From positions 1-15,116 of the forward strand of contig JAFYOF010000206.1 in assembly GCA_017560305.1 (NCBI GenBank): 15,116 bases of DNA, in the 5' to 3' direction. The position numbers and the translations under genes are program-made. This DNA is from Alistipes sp. (lineage in GTDB: Bacteria > Bacteroidota > Bacteroidia > Bacteroidales > Rikenellaceae). This document shows positions 8,028 to 14,860 of the stretch, in pieces; the first letter of the stretch is position 1, and every line of letters begins with the position of its first letter. Under the pieces are notes generated by a model, which saw only the letters and a program-made list of their open reading frames with translations, ran no database searches and was not told the DNA's origin.

Positions 8028-10529
8028 TTACTCGATAATCATCTCCAAAACGCCCACCGCCTTGTTTGGCTGTGGCACCATTGTAATGCGCAACGCCTTG
8101 GTCACAACCTCGCCGTGAGGGTGCACCATATTGAACTGGTCAGGCGCAACACCGAAGCGGTCGGTCACATAAGGCTGGAAGGTCTTCCACTCGCCGCCAT
8201 CCTTATACTCCATCGACCACTCTGCTGGCAAGTAGACGCCATCGCGGTCATCAAACCAATAGATTGATACGCTCTCAACCTTCTGCTCCTTGCGAAGGGT
8301 CACCTCCAGAGTCTGTGTCTTGCCCAACTGGTCGAGTTCCCAGCTTGTCCAGCGTGGAATGTCACGGTCAGCAGATGACTTTGGATGTTTGCCATCGGCA
8401 ACTGCGATTGCGTCATCGTAGGTGTAGGTGTGCGATGCCTGAACATCCAGCACATTACCCACCGCGCGAGTCATACCCTTGATAGCGGTCTCGGCGTCGC
8501 GTGCAAACCATACATTCATTGACATATTGTCGCCACGGTTGTTCCAGGCATAGTAAGGAATGAGCTTCAATGTTGCAGGAGTTGTTGTACCCTCAGCTAC
8601 ATCGACGCTCTCGCTCTTGAGAGTGATGTTCTTGATACCGCTCAACACACCTTCCTCAAATGTTGCCACCTTACCCTGAGAGCCAATATTGCTAACGATG
8701 TAACTTGATGCTACAAACTCATTGTCTGGCTGCTCGGCGCAATAAACCAATGGACCGCGAGTGATGCAGACCTTGTTGATATCAGCCTCCACACGCTCAT
8801 CAGCCACCGAGTAGCGAACTGGCATAGGCAACTCCAGCTCAACCTTATCGCCAGCTGCCCAAGCGCGCTGAACAGGCATATAGCCATCAACTACCTCAGT
8901 GCGCACACGCTTGCCATTTACCTTTGCCACAACCTTTGAAGTGTTGCCATCAGCATAAGCATACAACTCGCCTGGCACGAACTGCTCGCCACACCAGGTT
9001 GGAATACGAAGCCACAAAGTGAACTCCTGACCCGCTGCCGCAGGCTCAACCTCGATGGTAACCTTGCCATCAAATGGGTAGTCGGTGCTCTGCTTCAACG
9101 CGACATCGCCGCCAGCCAAAGGCACAACGGTAGAGTTACCAGCATAGAACGCTGTATAGATATCATCCTCGGTGTAAGAGTATGTCATTCCAGAAATCTG
9201 AGGGATGAGACGCGCCATATTTGATGGACAGCACGCAGTACCAAACCAAGGCGAGCGACCTGCCGTACCGTGGTTGAATGGTTTCTTGCCACTTGCCTCA
9301 AGGACATTTACATAGAAGAACTTGTTACCCTCGAGGTTCACACCCGCCAAGACATTGTTGTAGAGTGCCACCTCGGCAACATCTACATACTTCGCCTCGC
9401 CCGACATAAGGAACATACGGTAGTTGAAGAATACATTACCCACCGCTGCACAGGTCTCATCGTAAGTGTCACGGTTAGGCAAATCGTAAGCAGGACCGAA
9501 GCCCTCGATACCTGGAACTGCGCCCAATCCGCCGTTGATATGCATCTTGCGGTCTACGATATCGTGCCATACGCTATTCAACGCTGGCAACAGAGTCTCA
9601 TCTCCAGTCATTGACACCACATCAGCCATACCCGAGTAGAGATATGTAGCACGAACAGAGTGGCCCACAGCCTCCATCTGCTCACGCACTGGAATGTGCG
9701 CCTGACAATACTCGCCCGCAGCAGCGCCCTCGGCATTCTTGCTCTCCTCAGTACCACGGATGTCTACAAACTTCTTCGCCATCTGGGCGTAGAGCTCGTT
9801 ACCAGTCACACGATACATCTTCACCAACGCCAACTCAATCTCCTGATGACCCGGTGCCTGCATCACTGGCTTGCCTCCGTTGTAGTTTGCGTCGCCCTCG
9901 AAGAATACCTTGTTGATGTGCTGGGCGTTCTTCTCCGCCACATCCAGCCACTTGCGCTTGCCAGTAGCCTGATAGTACGCCACCGCACCCTCATACATAT
10001 GACCCATATTGTAGAGCTCGTGACTGTAGGCAACCTTCGAGTAAGGCTTGCGACCAGTACCCCAGTAGTTACCCTGATTGCGCAGGTGCTCGGGAAGAAT
10101 ATGGTGCTCATAGAGATAGCCATCGGCAGCCTGCGATGATGCGATGATGTCGATAATCTCATCCATCTGCGCCTCCAGTTCAGGGTCCTTCTCCAGCCTC
10201 AACAGATAGGCAGCGCCCTCCATCACCTTGAAAAGGTCTGACGCCACGAACAATGCGCCCTCGAAAGGCTGAGTCACCTTCTCGCCCTTGAGGTACTGAC
10301 CCACACGGCGCAAGTTCTCAACCGAGAAACGGGTCTTCTCCAGCGAGAATGGCACGAGGGTCTCCTTCTGGGTCTTCAGACGAGGCAGCCAGAAGTCATC
10401 CTCGAGTGTCACCTTCTCAAACGACATCGGCGTAAGAGTCTCTTTCTCACGCTCGATAATCGTGTTCTGACACGACACACCAGCAATAGCCGCAAATGCT
10501 ACGGCTGGCAAAAATTTTGTTATTTTCAT
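8028..10529 (-). CDS. GH127-type beta-L-arabinofuranosidase, lipoprotein (copy 1, first gene of operon)
   Basis: An 833-residue product from the ATG at 10529. An in-frame ATG at 10604 would add 25 residues but lies in the -33 region of the promoter, so it cannot be the start. The signal peptide ends G-V-S-C, a good lipobox with lipidated Cys20. The catalytic site is complete: E342 as acid/base, E358-T-C360, C433-C434. The conserved HELYNMGHMYEGA segment, beta-sandwich domains and C-terminal jelly-roll-like domain are as in copy 3, to which it is very similar through most of its length. Loop residues about 144-166 (EHLRNQGNYWGTGRKPY) and 259-275 (GTEESKNAEGAAAGEY) are specific to this copy. 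It is the promoter-proximal gene of the operon and is expected to act in the periplasm or on the cell surface. Confidence 0.92.
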   Translation of the reverse strand: MKITKFLPAVAFAAIAGVSCQNTIIEREKETLTPMSFEKVTLEDDFWLPRLKTQKETLVPFSLEKTRFSVENLRRVGQYLKGEKVTQPFEGALFVASDLFKVMEGAAYLLRLEKDPELEAQMDEIIDIIASSQAADGYLYEHHILPEHLRNQGNYWGTGRKPYSKVAYSHELYNMGHMYEGAVAYYQATGKRKWLDVAEKNAQHINKVFFEGDANYNGGKPVMQAPGHQEIELALVKMYRVTGNELYAQMAKKFVDIRGTEESKNAEGAAAGEYCQAHIPVREQMEAVGHSVRATYLYSGMADVVSMTGDETLLPALNSVWHDIVDRKMHINGGLGAVPGIEGFGPAYDLPNRDTYDETCAAVGNVFFNYRMFLMSGEAKYVDVAEVALYNNVLAGVNLEGNKFFYVNVLEASGKKPFNHGTAGRSPWFGTACCPSNMARLIPQISGMTYSYTEDDIYTAFYAGNSTVVPLAGGDVALKQSTDYPFDGKVTIEVEPAAAGQEFTLWLRIPTWCGEQFVPGELYAYADGNTSKVVAKVNGKRVRTEVVDGYMPVQRAWAAGDKVELELPMPVRYSVADERVEADINKVCITRGPLVYCAEQPDNEFVASSYIVSNIGSQGKVATFEEGVLSGIKNITLKSESVDVAEGTTTPATLKLIPYYAWNNRGDNMSMNVWFARDAETAIKGMTRAVGNVLDVQASHTYTYDDAIAVADGKHPKSSADRDIPRWTSWELDQLGKTQTLEVTLRKEQKVESVSIYWFDDRDGVYLPAEWSMEYKDGGEWKTFQPYVTDRFGVAPDQFNMVHPHGEVVTKALRITMVPQPNKAVGVLEMIIE

Positions 10530-10574
10530 AAATATAGTTTTAGATTTAGTATAAACACACTTTCCAATGTTTGG

Positions 10575-10604
10575 CAAAATTAAAAAAAAAAGCGATATAT
10601 GCAA
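10575..10604 (-). promoter_or_regulatory. Bacteroidota-type promoter of the GH127 operon
   Basis: On the minus strand TTG (complement of 10602-10604), a spacer of exactly 19 nt and TAATTTTG (complement of 10575-10582) match the consensus perfectly. The predicted transcription start is near 10568, leaving a leader of about 38 nt before the ATG at 10529. The spacer contains a run of ten T. Confidence 0.82.
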
Positions 10605-10622
10605 AGATTATATATAATCTTT
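10603..10622. promoter_or_regulatory. Perfect 20-bp palindrome, candidate operator
   Basis: AAAGATTATA followed directly by its reverse complement, a 20-bp perfect dyad. It overlaps the -33 element of the GH127 operon promoter and extends upstream. A dimeric regulator bound here could block RNA polymerase or activate it. No regulator gene is in the window, and the low-complexity AT content leaves chance as an alternative. Confidence 0.5.
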
Positions 10623-10666
10623 CGCATTTTATCGCCCAATACGATATTTTCACAAAAAGTTAAGCG

Positions 10667-10945
10667 CTATTTCTCACGCTTCGGAAACCAGCCCTTCTCG
10701 ACTCTTTTTCGTTGCTCAAAGAGCTCACCAATTGACCAAAACGATGAAGCACCCCACACAGCCAACATAGTAGAAATCAACACATTCTCCACCATCAGCG
10801 AACCTATTACTGCAGCTACGCCCATCAAGGCAAAAACCCACCAGCAACGCACGCCAAAATAGTACTCACCCTTAATCACCAGAGGATGAAAAAGACCTAT
10901 AATCAGAAAGGTGGCAACACCTATTATCAAACCCGTAAAATACAT
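10667..10945 (-). CDS. DUF4491-like small membrane protein
   Basis: A 92-residue protein starting MYFTGLIIGVATFLIIGLFHP. There are three hydrophobic segments: about 4-19, 31-47 (CWWVFALMGVAAVIGSL, after EYYFGVR) and 52-66. A charged C-terminal tail (ELFEQRKRVEKGWFPKREK) should be cytoplasmic. The pattern, length and the KGEYYFGV.CWW and KGWFPK motifs match the DUF4491 family of inner-membrane proteins known from Bacteroidota; its function is unknown. A reading frame from 11038 exists, but the promoter (10971-11000) lies inside that extension, so the ATG at 10945 is the real start. It is a single-gene transcript divergent from ffh and upstream of the GH127 operon promoter; no convincing terminator is seen after its stop. 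Confidence 0.82.
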   Translation of the reverse strand: MYFTGLIIGVATFLIIGLFHPLVIKGEYYFGVRCWWVFALMGVAAVIGSLMVENVLISTMLAVWGASSFWSIGELFEQRKRVEKGWFPKREK

Positions 10946-10970
10946 CTCAAAAATTAAGTTTTGTTTGCCA

Positions 10971-11000
10971 CAAAGATAAGACAAAATCCCCACCCTGCAA
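10971..11000 (-). promoter_or_regulatory. Bacteroidota-type promoter of the DUF4491-like gene
   Basis: Minus-strand TTG (complement of 10998-11000), a 19-nt spacer and TATCTTTG (complement of 10971-10978). The predicted start is near 10964, about 18 nt before the ATG at 10945, which fixes that start codon. Confidence 0.75.
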
Positions 11001-11065
11001 CCTCTCATTTTTGATAGGTTTTCACATTTTCCAAACAATTTCCCCCGCCGATGGCAATTCTATCG

Positions 11066-11084
11066 CAAAGATTTTATATCTTTG
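11066..11084 (+). promoter_or_regulatory. Probable ffh promoter -7 region with inverted repeat
   Basis: TATCTTTG at 11077-11084 is a good -7 box, but no TTG is found 19-20 nt upstream, so the -33 element is weak. The box forms the right arm of an inverted repeat, CAAAGAT, 5 nt, ATCTTTG. The predicted start near 11091 gives a leader of about 57 nt before the ATG at 11148. Confidence 0.5.
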
Positions 11085-11147
11085 TACGATTTTTCGCTCC
11101 TTTGCGAGAAACTACCACAAGCAGATAAAACTAAAAAAGATAAAAAT

Positions 11148-12479
11148 ATGTTTGAAAATTTAACAGACAAACTTGAACGCTCGTTCAAAATATTGAAGGG
11201 TGAGGGCAAGATTACCGAGATCAATGTTGCCGAGACCCTCAAGGAGATTCGTCGCGCCCTTATCGACGCCGATGTGAACTACAAGGTTGCCAAGAACTTC
11301 ACCGACGATGTGAAGCAGAAGGCTTTGGGTCAGGATGTATTGACCGCCGTGAAGCCAGGTCAGATGCTCACCAAGATTGTGCGTGATGAGTTGGCGCAGT
11401 TGATGGGTGGCACGGCTACCGACATCAAGTTGGAGGGCAACCCTGCCGTTATCCTTATCGCAGGTTTGCAGGGTTCTGGTAAGACTACCTTCTCGGGTAA
11501 GCTGGCGTCACTCCTGAAGACCAAGAAGAGCCGCAATGTGTTGCTCGTTGCAGGTGATGTCTACCGCCCAGCGGCGATTGACCAGTTGAAGGTGTTGGGT
11601 GAGCAGATTGGCGTCGAGGTATACACCGAGGCGGGCAATATGAACCCAGTGCAGATTGCCGAGAACGCAATCCAGTACGCGCGTCAGAAGTCTTACAATG
11701 TGGTGATTGTCGATACCGCTGGTCGCTTGGCTGTTGACGAGGCGATGATGCAGGAGATTACCGCTATCAAGGCTGCCGTAAAGCCATCGGAGACACTCTT
11801 CGTGGTGGACTCAATGACAGGTCAGGACGCTGTGAACACAGCCAAGGAGTTCAACGACCGCTTGGATTTCGATGGCGTAGTGCTCACAAAGCTCGATGGT
11901 GATACCCGTGGTGGTGCCGCTATCTCTATCCGCTCGGTGGTGAACAAGCCTTTGAAGTTCATCTCAAGCGGCGAGAAGATGGATGCTTTGCAGGTGTTCC
12001 ACCCAGAGCGTATGGCAGACCGTATCTTGGGTATGGGTGATGTTGTATCGTTGGTTGAGCGTGCTCAAGAGCAGTACGACGAGGAGGCCGCACGCCGCCT
12101 GAAGAAGAAGCTCGTGAAGAACCAGTTCAACTTCAACGACTTCCTCGACCAGATTGCACAGATCAAGAAGATGGGTAACCTGAAGGATATCGCTTCGATG
12201 ATTCCTGGTATGGGTAAGATGTTGAAGGATGTGGATATTCCAGATGACGCATTCAAGCAGGTGGAGGCTATTATCGGTTCGATGACTCCAGCCGAGCGCG
12301 AGAACCCAGAGATTATCAATGCAAAGCGTCGTGAGCGCATTGCAAAGGGCTCGGGTACTACTATGGCTGATGTAAACCGCCTGATGAAGCAGTTTGACGA
12401 CACTCGCAAGATGATGAAGATGGTTGCGGGTGGTAACCTCAAGATGCCTCGTATGCCACGCGGTGGTTTCCGCCGATAG
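11148..12479 (+). CDS. ffh: Signal recognition particle protein Ffh (SRP54)
   Basis: A 443-residue GTPase that, with 4.5S RNA, binds signal sequences of nascent inner-membrane proteins and delivers ribosomes to the FtsY receptor. The N domain is residues 1-90 (ALIDADVNYKVAK). The G domain carries the P-loop GLQGSGKTT (106-114), the DTAGR motif (189-193), TKLDGDTRGGAA (247-258) and the GEK of G5 (275-277). The methionine-rich M domain (about 300-443) has the RNA-binding RRERIAKGSG (394-403) and GMGKM/MPRMPRGG segments. Length is typical. An in-frame ATG at 11082 would overlap the promoter -7 box, and the N domain begins MFENLTDKLER, so 11148 is the start. It is followed by a strong terminator and appears to be a single-gene transcript. 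Confidence 0.98.
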   Translation: MFENLTDKLERSFKILKGEGKITEINVAETLKEIRRALIDADVNYKVAKNFTDDVKQKALGQDVLTAVKPGQMLTKIVRDELAQLMGGTATDIKLEGNPAVILIAGLQGSGKTTFSGKLASLLKTKKSRNVLLVAGDVYRPAAIDQLKVLGEQIGVEVYTEAGNMNPVQIAENAIQYARQKSYNVVIVDTAGRLAVDEAMMQEITAIKAAVKPSETLFVVDSMTGQDAVNTAKEFNDRLDFDGVVLTKLDGDTRGGAAISIRSVVNKPLKFISSGEKMDALQVFHPERMADRILGMGDVVSLVERAQEQYDEEAARRLKKKLVKNQFNFNDFLDQIAQIKKMGNLKDIASMIPGMGKMLKDVDIPDDAFKQVEAIIGSMTPAERENPEIINAKRRERIAKGSGTTMADVNRLMKQFDDTRKMMKMVAGGNLKMPRMPRGGFRR

Positions 12480-12503
12480 TGTGCGCACATATTTATAATA
12501 GAG

Positions 12504-12537
12504 TCTGCCAAGCCGAAAGGTTTGGCAGATTTTTTTT
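12504..12537 (+). terminator. Rho-independent terminator of ffh
   Basis: An 11-bp stem (TCTGCCAAGCC at 12504-12514 with 12519-12529, one G-U pair) is closed by a GAAA tetraloop and followed by eight T. It lies 25 nt after the ffh stop. Confidence 0.95.
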
Positions 12538-12696
12538 GCGCCTTATAAAATTATCTTTGGAGGCGGGAAACGGCAGAACAACGATACTATTTGGCAGTTT
12601 CCTTCAGATTTTTTGTCCTAAATCTCCACAAAAATCGGGGGGGGGTGATTCAACCCTCTTTTTGTGTTCTATATGCCCTATCGCGCTATTTTGGTA
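12538..12696. other. Gene-free stretch between ffh terminator and barrel-cluster promoter
   Basis: No convincing gene is seen. The stretch holds a TATCTTTG box at 12552-12559 without a -33 TTG. It also holds a GGAAAC (12566-12571 region)/GTTTCC inverted repeat followed by a T-rich run, which could be a weak terminator or small-RNA end, and the G9 tract described separately. Confidence 0.4.
12627..12666. repeat. Inverted repeat enclosing a G9 homopolymer
   Basis: CACAAAAA (12627-12634) and TTTTTGTG (12659-12666) are perfect inverted arms. Between them lies a run of nine G (12637-12645), with a CCC (12654-12656) that can pair with part of it. The structure ends about 30 nt upstream of the -33 element of the barrel-cluster promoter. 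G-homopolymers of this length can slip during replication. Confidence 0.7.
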
Positions 12697-12727
12697 TTGC
12701 ATTTTGCGAAAAGATTTTATATATTTG
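12697..12727 (+). promoter_or_regulatory. Bacteroidota-type promoter of the barrel-protein cluster
   Basis: TTG at 12697-12699, a 20-nt spacer and TATATTTG at 12720-12727 match the consensus. The predicted start is near 12734, so the ATG at 12757 has a leader of about 23 nt and upstream in-frame ATGs (12664, 12730) are excluded. Confidence 0.75.
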
Positions 12728-12756
12728 TGATGACTATTAACCTAACACTCATCGCT

Positions 12757-13704
12757 ATGAGAAGAATTATCCTATCAGCAGTATTACTTCTGCTCTCGGT
12801 GACGACTTTCGCCCAGAAGCACGAACGAAAGGTCACAGCCTTTGAGGCTGGCTACAGCGTTGGCGTATCTGGAAGTGCCACGACCTTCGATCTTGAGGCG
12901 CGTTATAATTTCCGCTCTCCGTGGGATGTAGGCTTGCGAGAAAACCTCGTGTATAGCAATATGTTGGGCAACTCCAGCGACCCCGTAACTTATGATGTCG
13001 TGACCGACTACAACTTCCGACAAGGTAAAAATATTTCATTCTTTGTGGGTGCGGGTGCGGGTGTTACCACCTACACATATATTGACTGGGATATTAAAGA
13101 GGATTGCCGCGCAACGATGTTCCACTTTATGCCTCGCGCGGGTGTTGAACTATTGAATCGCGTGCGCCTAACCGCCTATGCGAACACTTACGCATTTGGC
13201 GACAAAACCGCCAGTTGGGGTCTATCGGCTGGACTATCACTTGGAGGCGGCAAGATGGAAAATCGCGATTACAACATCCAGCATTTTGAGTTTGAGCCAT
13301 TCTGCGGTATTTCAACAGGTGGCGCAATCGTATTAGGTTTGGAGGCACGCTATAACTTCAATAAACCCTATGATGTGGGTATCAATTTCGCGGGCGATTT
13401 CAATGGCACACGACTCACCGCAGTGGGCGACCACAACTTCTTGGAGCGCAAGCGCTTAACCCTCTTTGGCGGCGTTGGCGCTGGTTGGGCTAACACCTGT
13501 ATTCTAAACATTGATAGGGCTATTGAATTGTATGGCGATGCTTGTTGTGCAGAGATGGAGCATTGCTTCTGTTTCTACCCTCGCGTGGGTGTGGAGTTAT
13601 TTGAGCATCTGCGCCTCACAGCAGCCGTAAACACCTACGATTTCAAGAAGGCTGAACTCGCCATCACCATCGGCGGAGCAATCGGCGGAGGTAAAAGAAA
13701 ATAG
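12757..13704 (+). CDS. Outer-membrane beta-barrel-like protein with two tandem barrel units
   Basis: A 315-residue exported protein. Its signal peptide is MRRIILSAVLLLLSVTTFAQ with cleavage after Ala19 or Gln20. The mature part consists of two homologous units with a period of about 148 residues. LEARYNF occurs at 46-52 and 195-201, GAGAGV at 98-103 matches GVGAGW at 239-244, PRAGVEL at 126-132 matches PRVGVEL at 275-281, RLTAYANTYAF matches RLTAAVNTYDF, and GGGK ends both units. Alternating short amphipathic strands suggest a small outer-membrane beta-barrel, function unknown. Unit 2 resembles the next gene's product more than unit 1 (HFEFE, VGIN, DFKK), so the gene probably arose by fusion of two tandem copies. 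Unit 2 is cysteine-rich (C183, C248, C263, C264, C270, C272). It is the first gene of the cluster. Confidence 0.82.
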   Translation: MRRIILSAVLLLLSVTTFAQKHERKVTAFEAGYSVGVSGSATTFDLEARYNFRSPWDVGLRENLVYSNMLGNSSDPVTYDVVTDYNFRQGKNISFFVGAGAGVTTYTYIDWDIKEDCRATMFHFMPRAGVELLNRVRLTAYANTYAFGDKTASWGLSAGLSLGGGKMENRDYNIQHFEFEPFCGISTGGAIVLGLEARYNFNKPYDVGINFAGDFNGTRLTAVGDHNFLERKRLTLFGGVGAGWANTCILNIDRAIELYGDACCAEMEHCFCFYPRVGVELFEHLRLTAAVNTYDFKKAELAITIGGAIGGGKRK

Positions 13705-13744
13705 TTAAAGAAGAAGGTTAGACAACCCACCCTATCCGCTTGTT

Positions 13745-14257
13745 ATGAAACGAGTTATCGTACTCACCGCCCTACTCCTTTTCGCCGCAGCAGGTTTCGC
13801 CCAAAACAAAGAGCGAAACATCCATCACTTTGAGTTTGAGCTATTCGGCGGCATTATCTCCTACGGGAATTATGCGATTGGAGCTGAAGCACGATACAAT
13901 TTCGATTCGCCTTGGGATGTGGGTATCAACGGCAGCACGAATTACAACTCATCTATGCTCTCCGTCATAGGAGATTACAACTTTTCACGCAGCAACATCG
14001 CCGCGCTATTCGTAGGTCTTGGCGCGGGCTACGCATATAGCGACATCCTCGATGAGCGACCCGCCAACAATTGGTGGAATGGAATGGGTGTAGATAGGGG
14101 CTCGGGCGAGATGTCCAACCTCTTTTACCTATACCCTCGCATCGGTCTTGAACTGTGTGAGCATATACGCCTTACCATCACCACCAACATCTACAATTTC
14201 AAAAAATCAGACTTTATGGTCTCGCTCGGCGTTGCTTTCGGCGGCGGCAACAAATAA
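13745..14257 (+). CDS. Outer-membrane beta-barrel-like protein, single unit
   Basis: A 170-residue exported protein. The signal peptide is MKRVIVLTALLLFAAAGFAQ. One barrel unit follows, with the same landmarks as the preceding gene: HHFEFELFGG (27-36), AEARYNF (47-53), WDVGIN (57-62), GLGAGY (91-96), YPRIGLEL (130-137), RLTITTNIYNFKKSD (142-156) and a GGGNK end. A Trp/Asn-rich insertion (about 107-112) is probably an exposed loop. It lies 40 nt after the two-unit gene without a visible promoter or terminator, so it is probably in the same transcript. The function is unknown; an outer-membrane location is inferred from the signal peptide and strand pattern. Confidence 0.8.
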   Translation: MKRVIVLTALLLFAAAGFAQNKERNIHHFEFELFGGIISYGNYAIGAEARYNFDSPWDVGINGSTNYNSSMLSVIGDYNFSRSNIAALFVGLGAGYAYSDILDERPANNWWNGMGVDRGSGEMSNLFYLYPRIGLELCEHIRLTITTNIYNFKKSDFMVSLGVAFGGGNK

Positions 14258-14328
14258 ATTGATTTTTTACAGCGGCGGCATACTACACCGCAATTTATAT
14301 CGTTTGTATAGTGTGTAAACATAAAATT

Positions 14329-14847
14329 ATGAGAAAGCTATCACTAATTTTCATCATCCTGCTCTCTGCGACCGCTCTATTTGCTCAAAACCCCAAAAGA
14401 GTAGTCAAGCATTTTGAGATAGAGCTAAATGTCGGAACTCTGAACTCCTTCGCATCGGGCGCAGTCGAACTTCGATATAACTTTCCACAGCACTGGGATA
14501 TTGGAGCGAGAGCCTGCGTGGATGGAATAGCCGTTGCTGGAGGGAGTGGCAATAGTTTCAACATCATTTCCGACTACAATTTTGCTCAAGAGAAAAGAGT
14601 TTCGCCCTTTGTCGGAATAGGTACAGGATTATACATCTCAATACCTGGAGACTATGTGCCCAAGATTGATAATTCATACTATTACCACCTTATGCCACGC
14701 ATCGGAATTGAGATTTGCGACCGACTGCGTATCACTGGTTACTTAAACATCATTCCCAGCTATAACAATTTTGCAGACGCTGGCATTTCACTCGGATTTG
14801 TTTTCGGAGGAGGCAAGGAGAACAAAATTAAATACAAGAACAGATAA
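14329..14847 (+). CDS. Outer-membrane beta-barrel-like protein, single unit
   Basis: A 172-residue exported protein. The ATG at 14329 is chosen because it begins the signal peptide MRKLSLIFIILLSATALFAQ; a GTG at 14311 would only add six residues. It is the third member of the family: KHFEIELNVG (27-36), ELRYNF (47-52), WDIGA (56-60), SDYNF (81-85), GIGTGL (96-101), MPRIGIEI (122-129), RLRITGYLN (132-140) and GGGK (160-163) before a basic tail (KENKIKYKNR). It is more diverged than the other two. The 71-nt gap upstream contains a TATCGTTTG sequence, a near-miss to the -7 consensus with one extra base, so an internal promoter is possible but weak. Confidence 0.78.
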   Translation: MRKLSLIFIILLSATALFAQNPKRVVKHFEIELNVGTLNSFASGAVELRYNFPQHWDIGARACVDGIAVAGGSGNSFNIISDYNFAQEKRVSPFVGIGTGLYISIPGDYVPKIDNSYYYHLMPRIGIEICDRLRITGYLNIIPSYNNFADAGISLGFVFGGGKENKIKYKNR

Positions 14848-14860
14848 CATCTATCAAACT

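Larger units (their letters stand above)
3018..10529 (-). repeat. Three-copy tandem array of GH127 genes
   Basis: Three head-to-tail paralogs of 824-833 codons with gaps of 11 and 22 nt. Long stretches are nearly identical in DNA, for example around the ETCAAVGN and GTACCPSN codons. Copies 1 and 3 are clearly closer to each other than either is to copy 2, also in the C-terminal domain. They even share a 9-nt leader segment before the ATG (TAGTTTTAG on the plus strand at 10535-10543 and 5500-5508). Confidence 0.88.

Noticed and set aside
3018..10529. Tandem GH127 repeats as a possible assembly error
   Set aside because: The copies differ throughout, including loops and C-termini, so they are not a duplicated contig artefact.
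10623..10666. TATCG/CGATA hairpin after the DUF4491-like gene as a terminator
   Set aside because: The stem has only five base pairs and no T run follows on the minus strand.
12479..12730. Plus-strand open frame of 83 codons after ffh
   Set aside because: It spans the ffh terminator, the poly-G repeat and the next promoter, and shows no protein-like composition.
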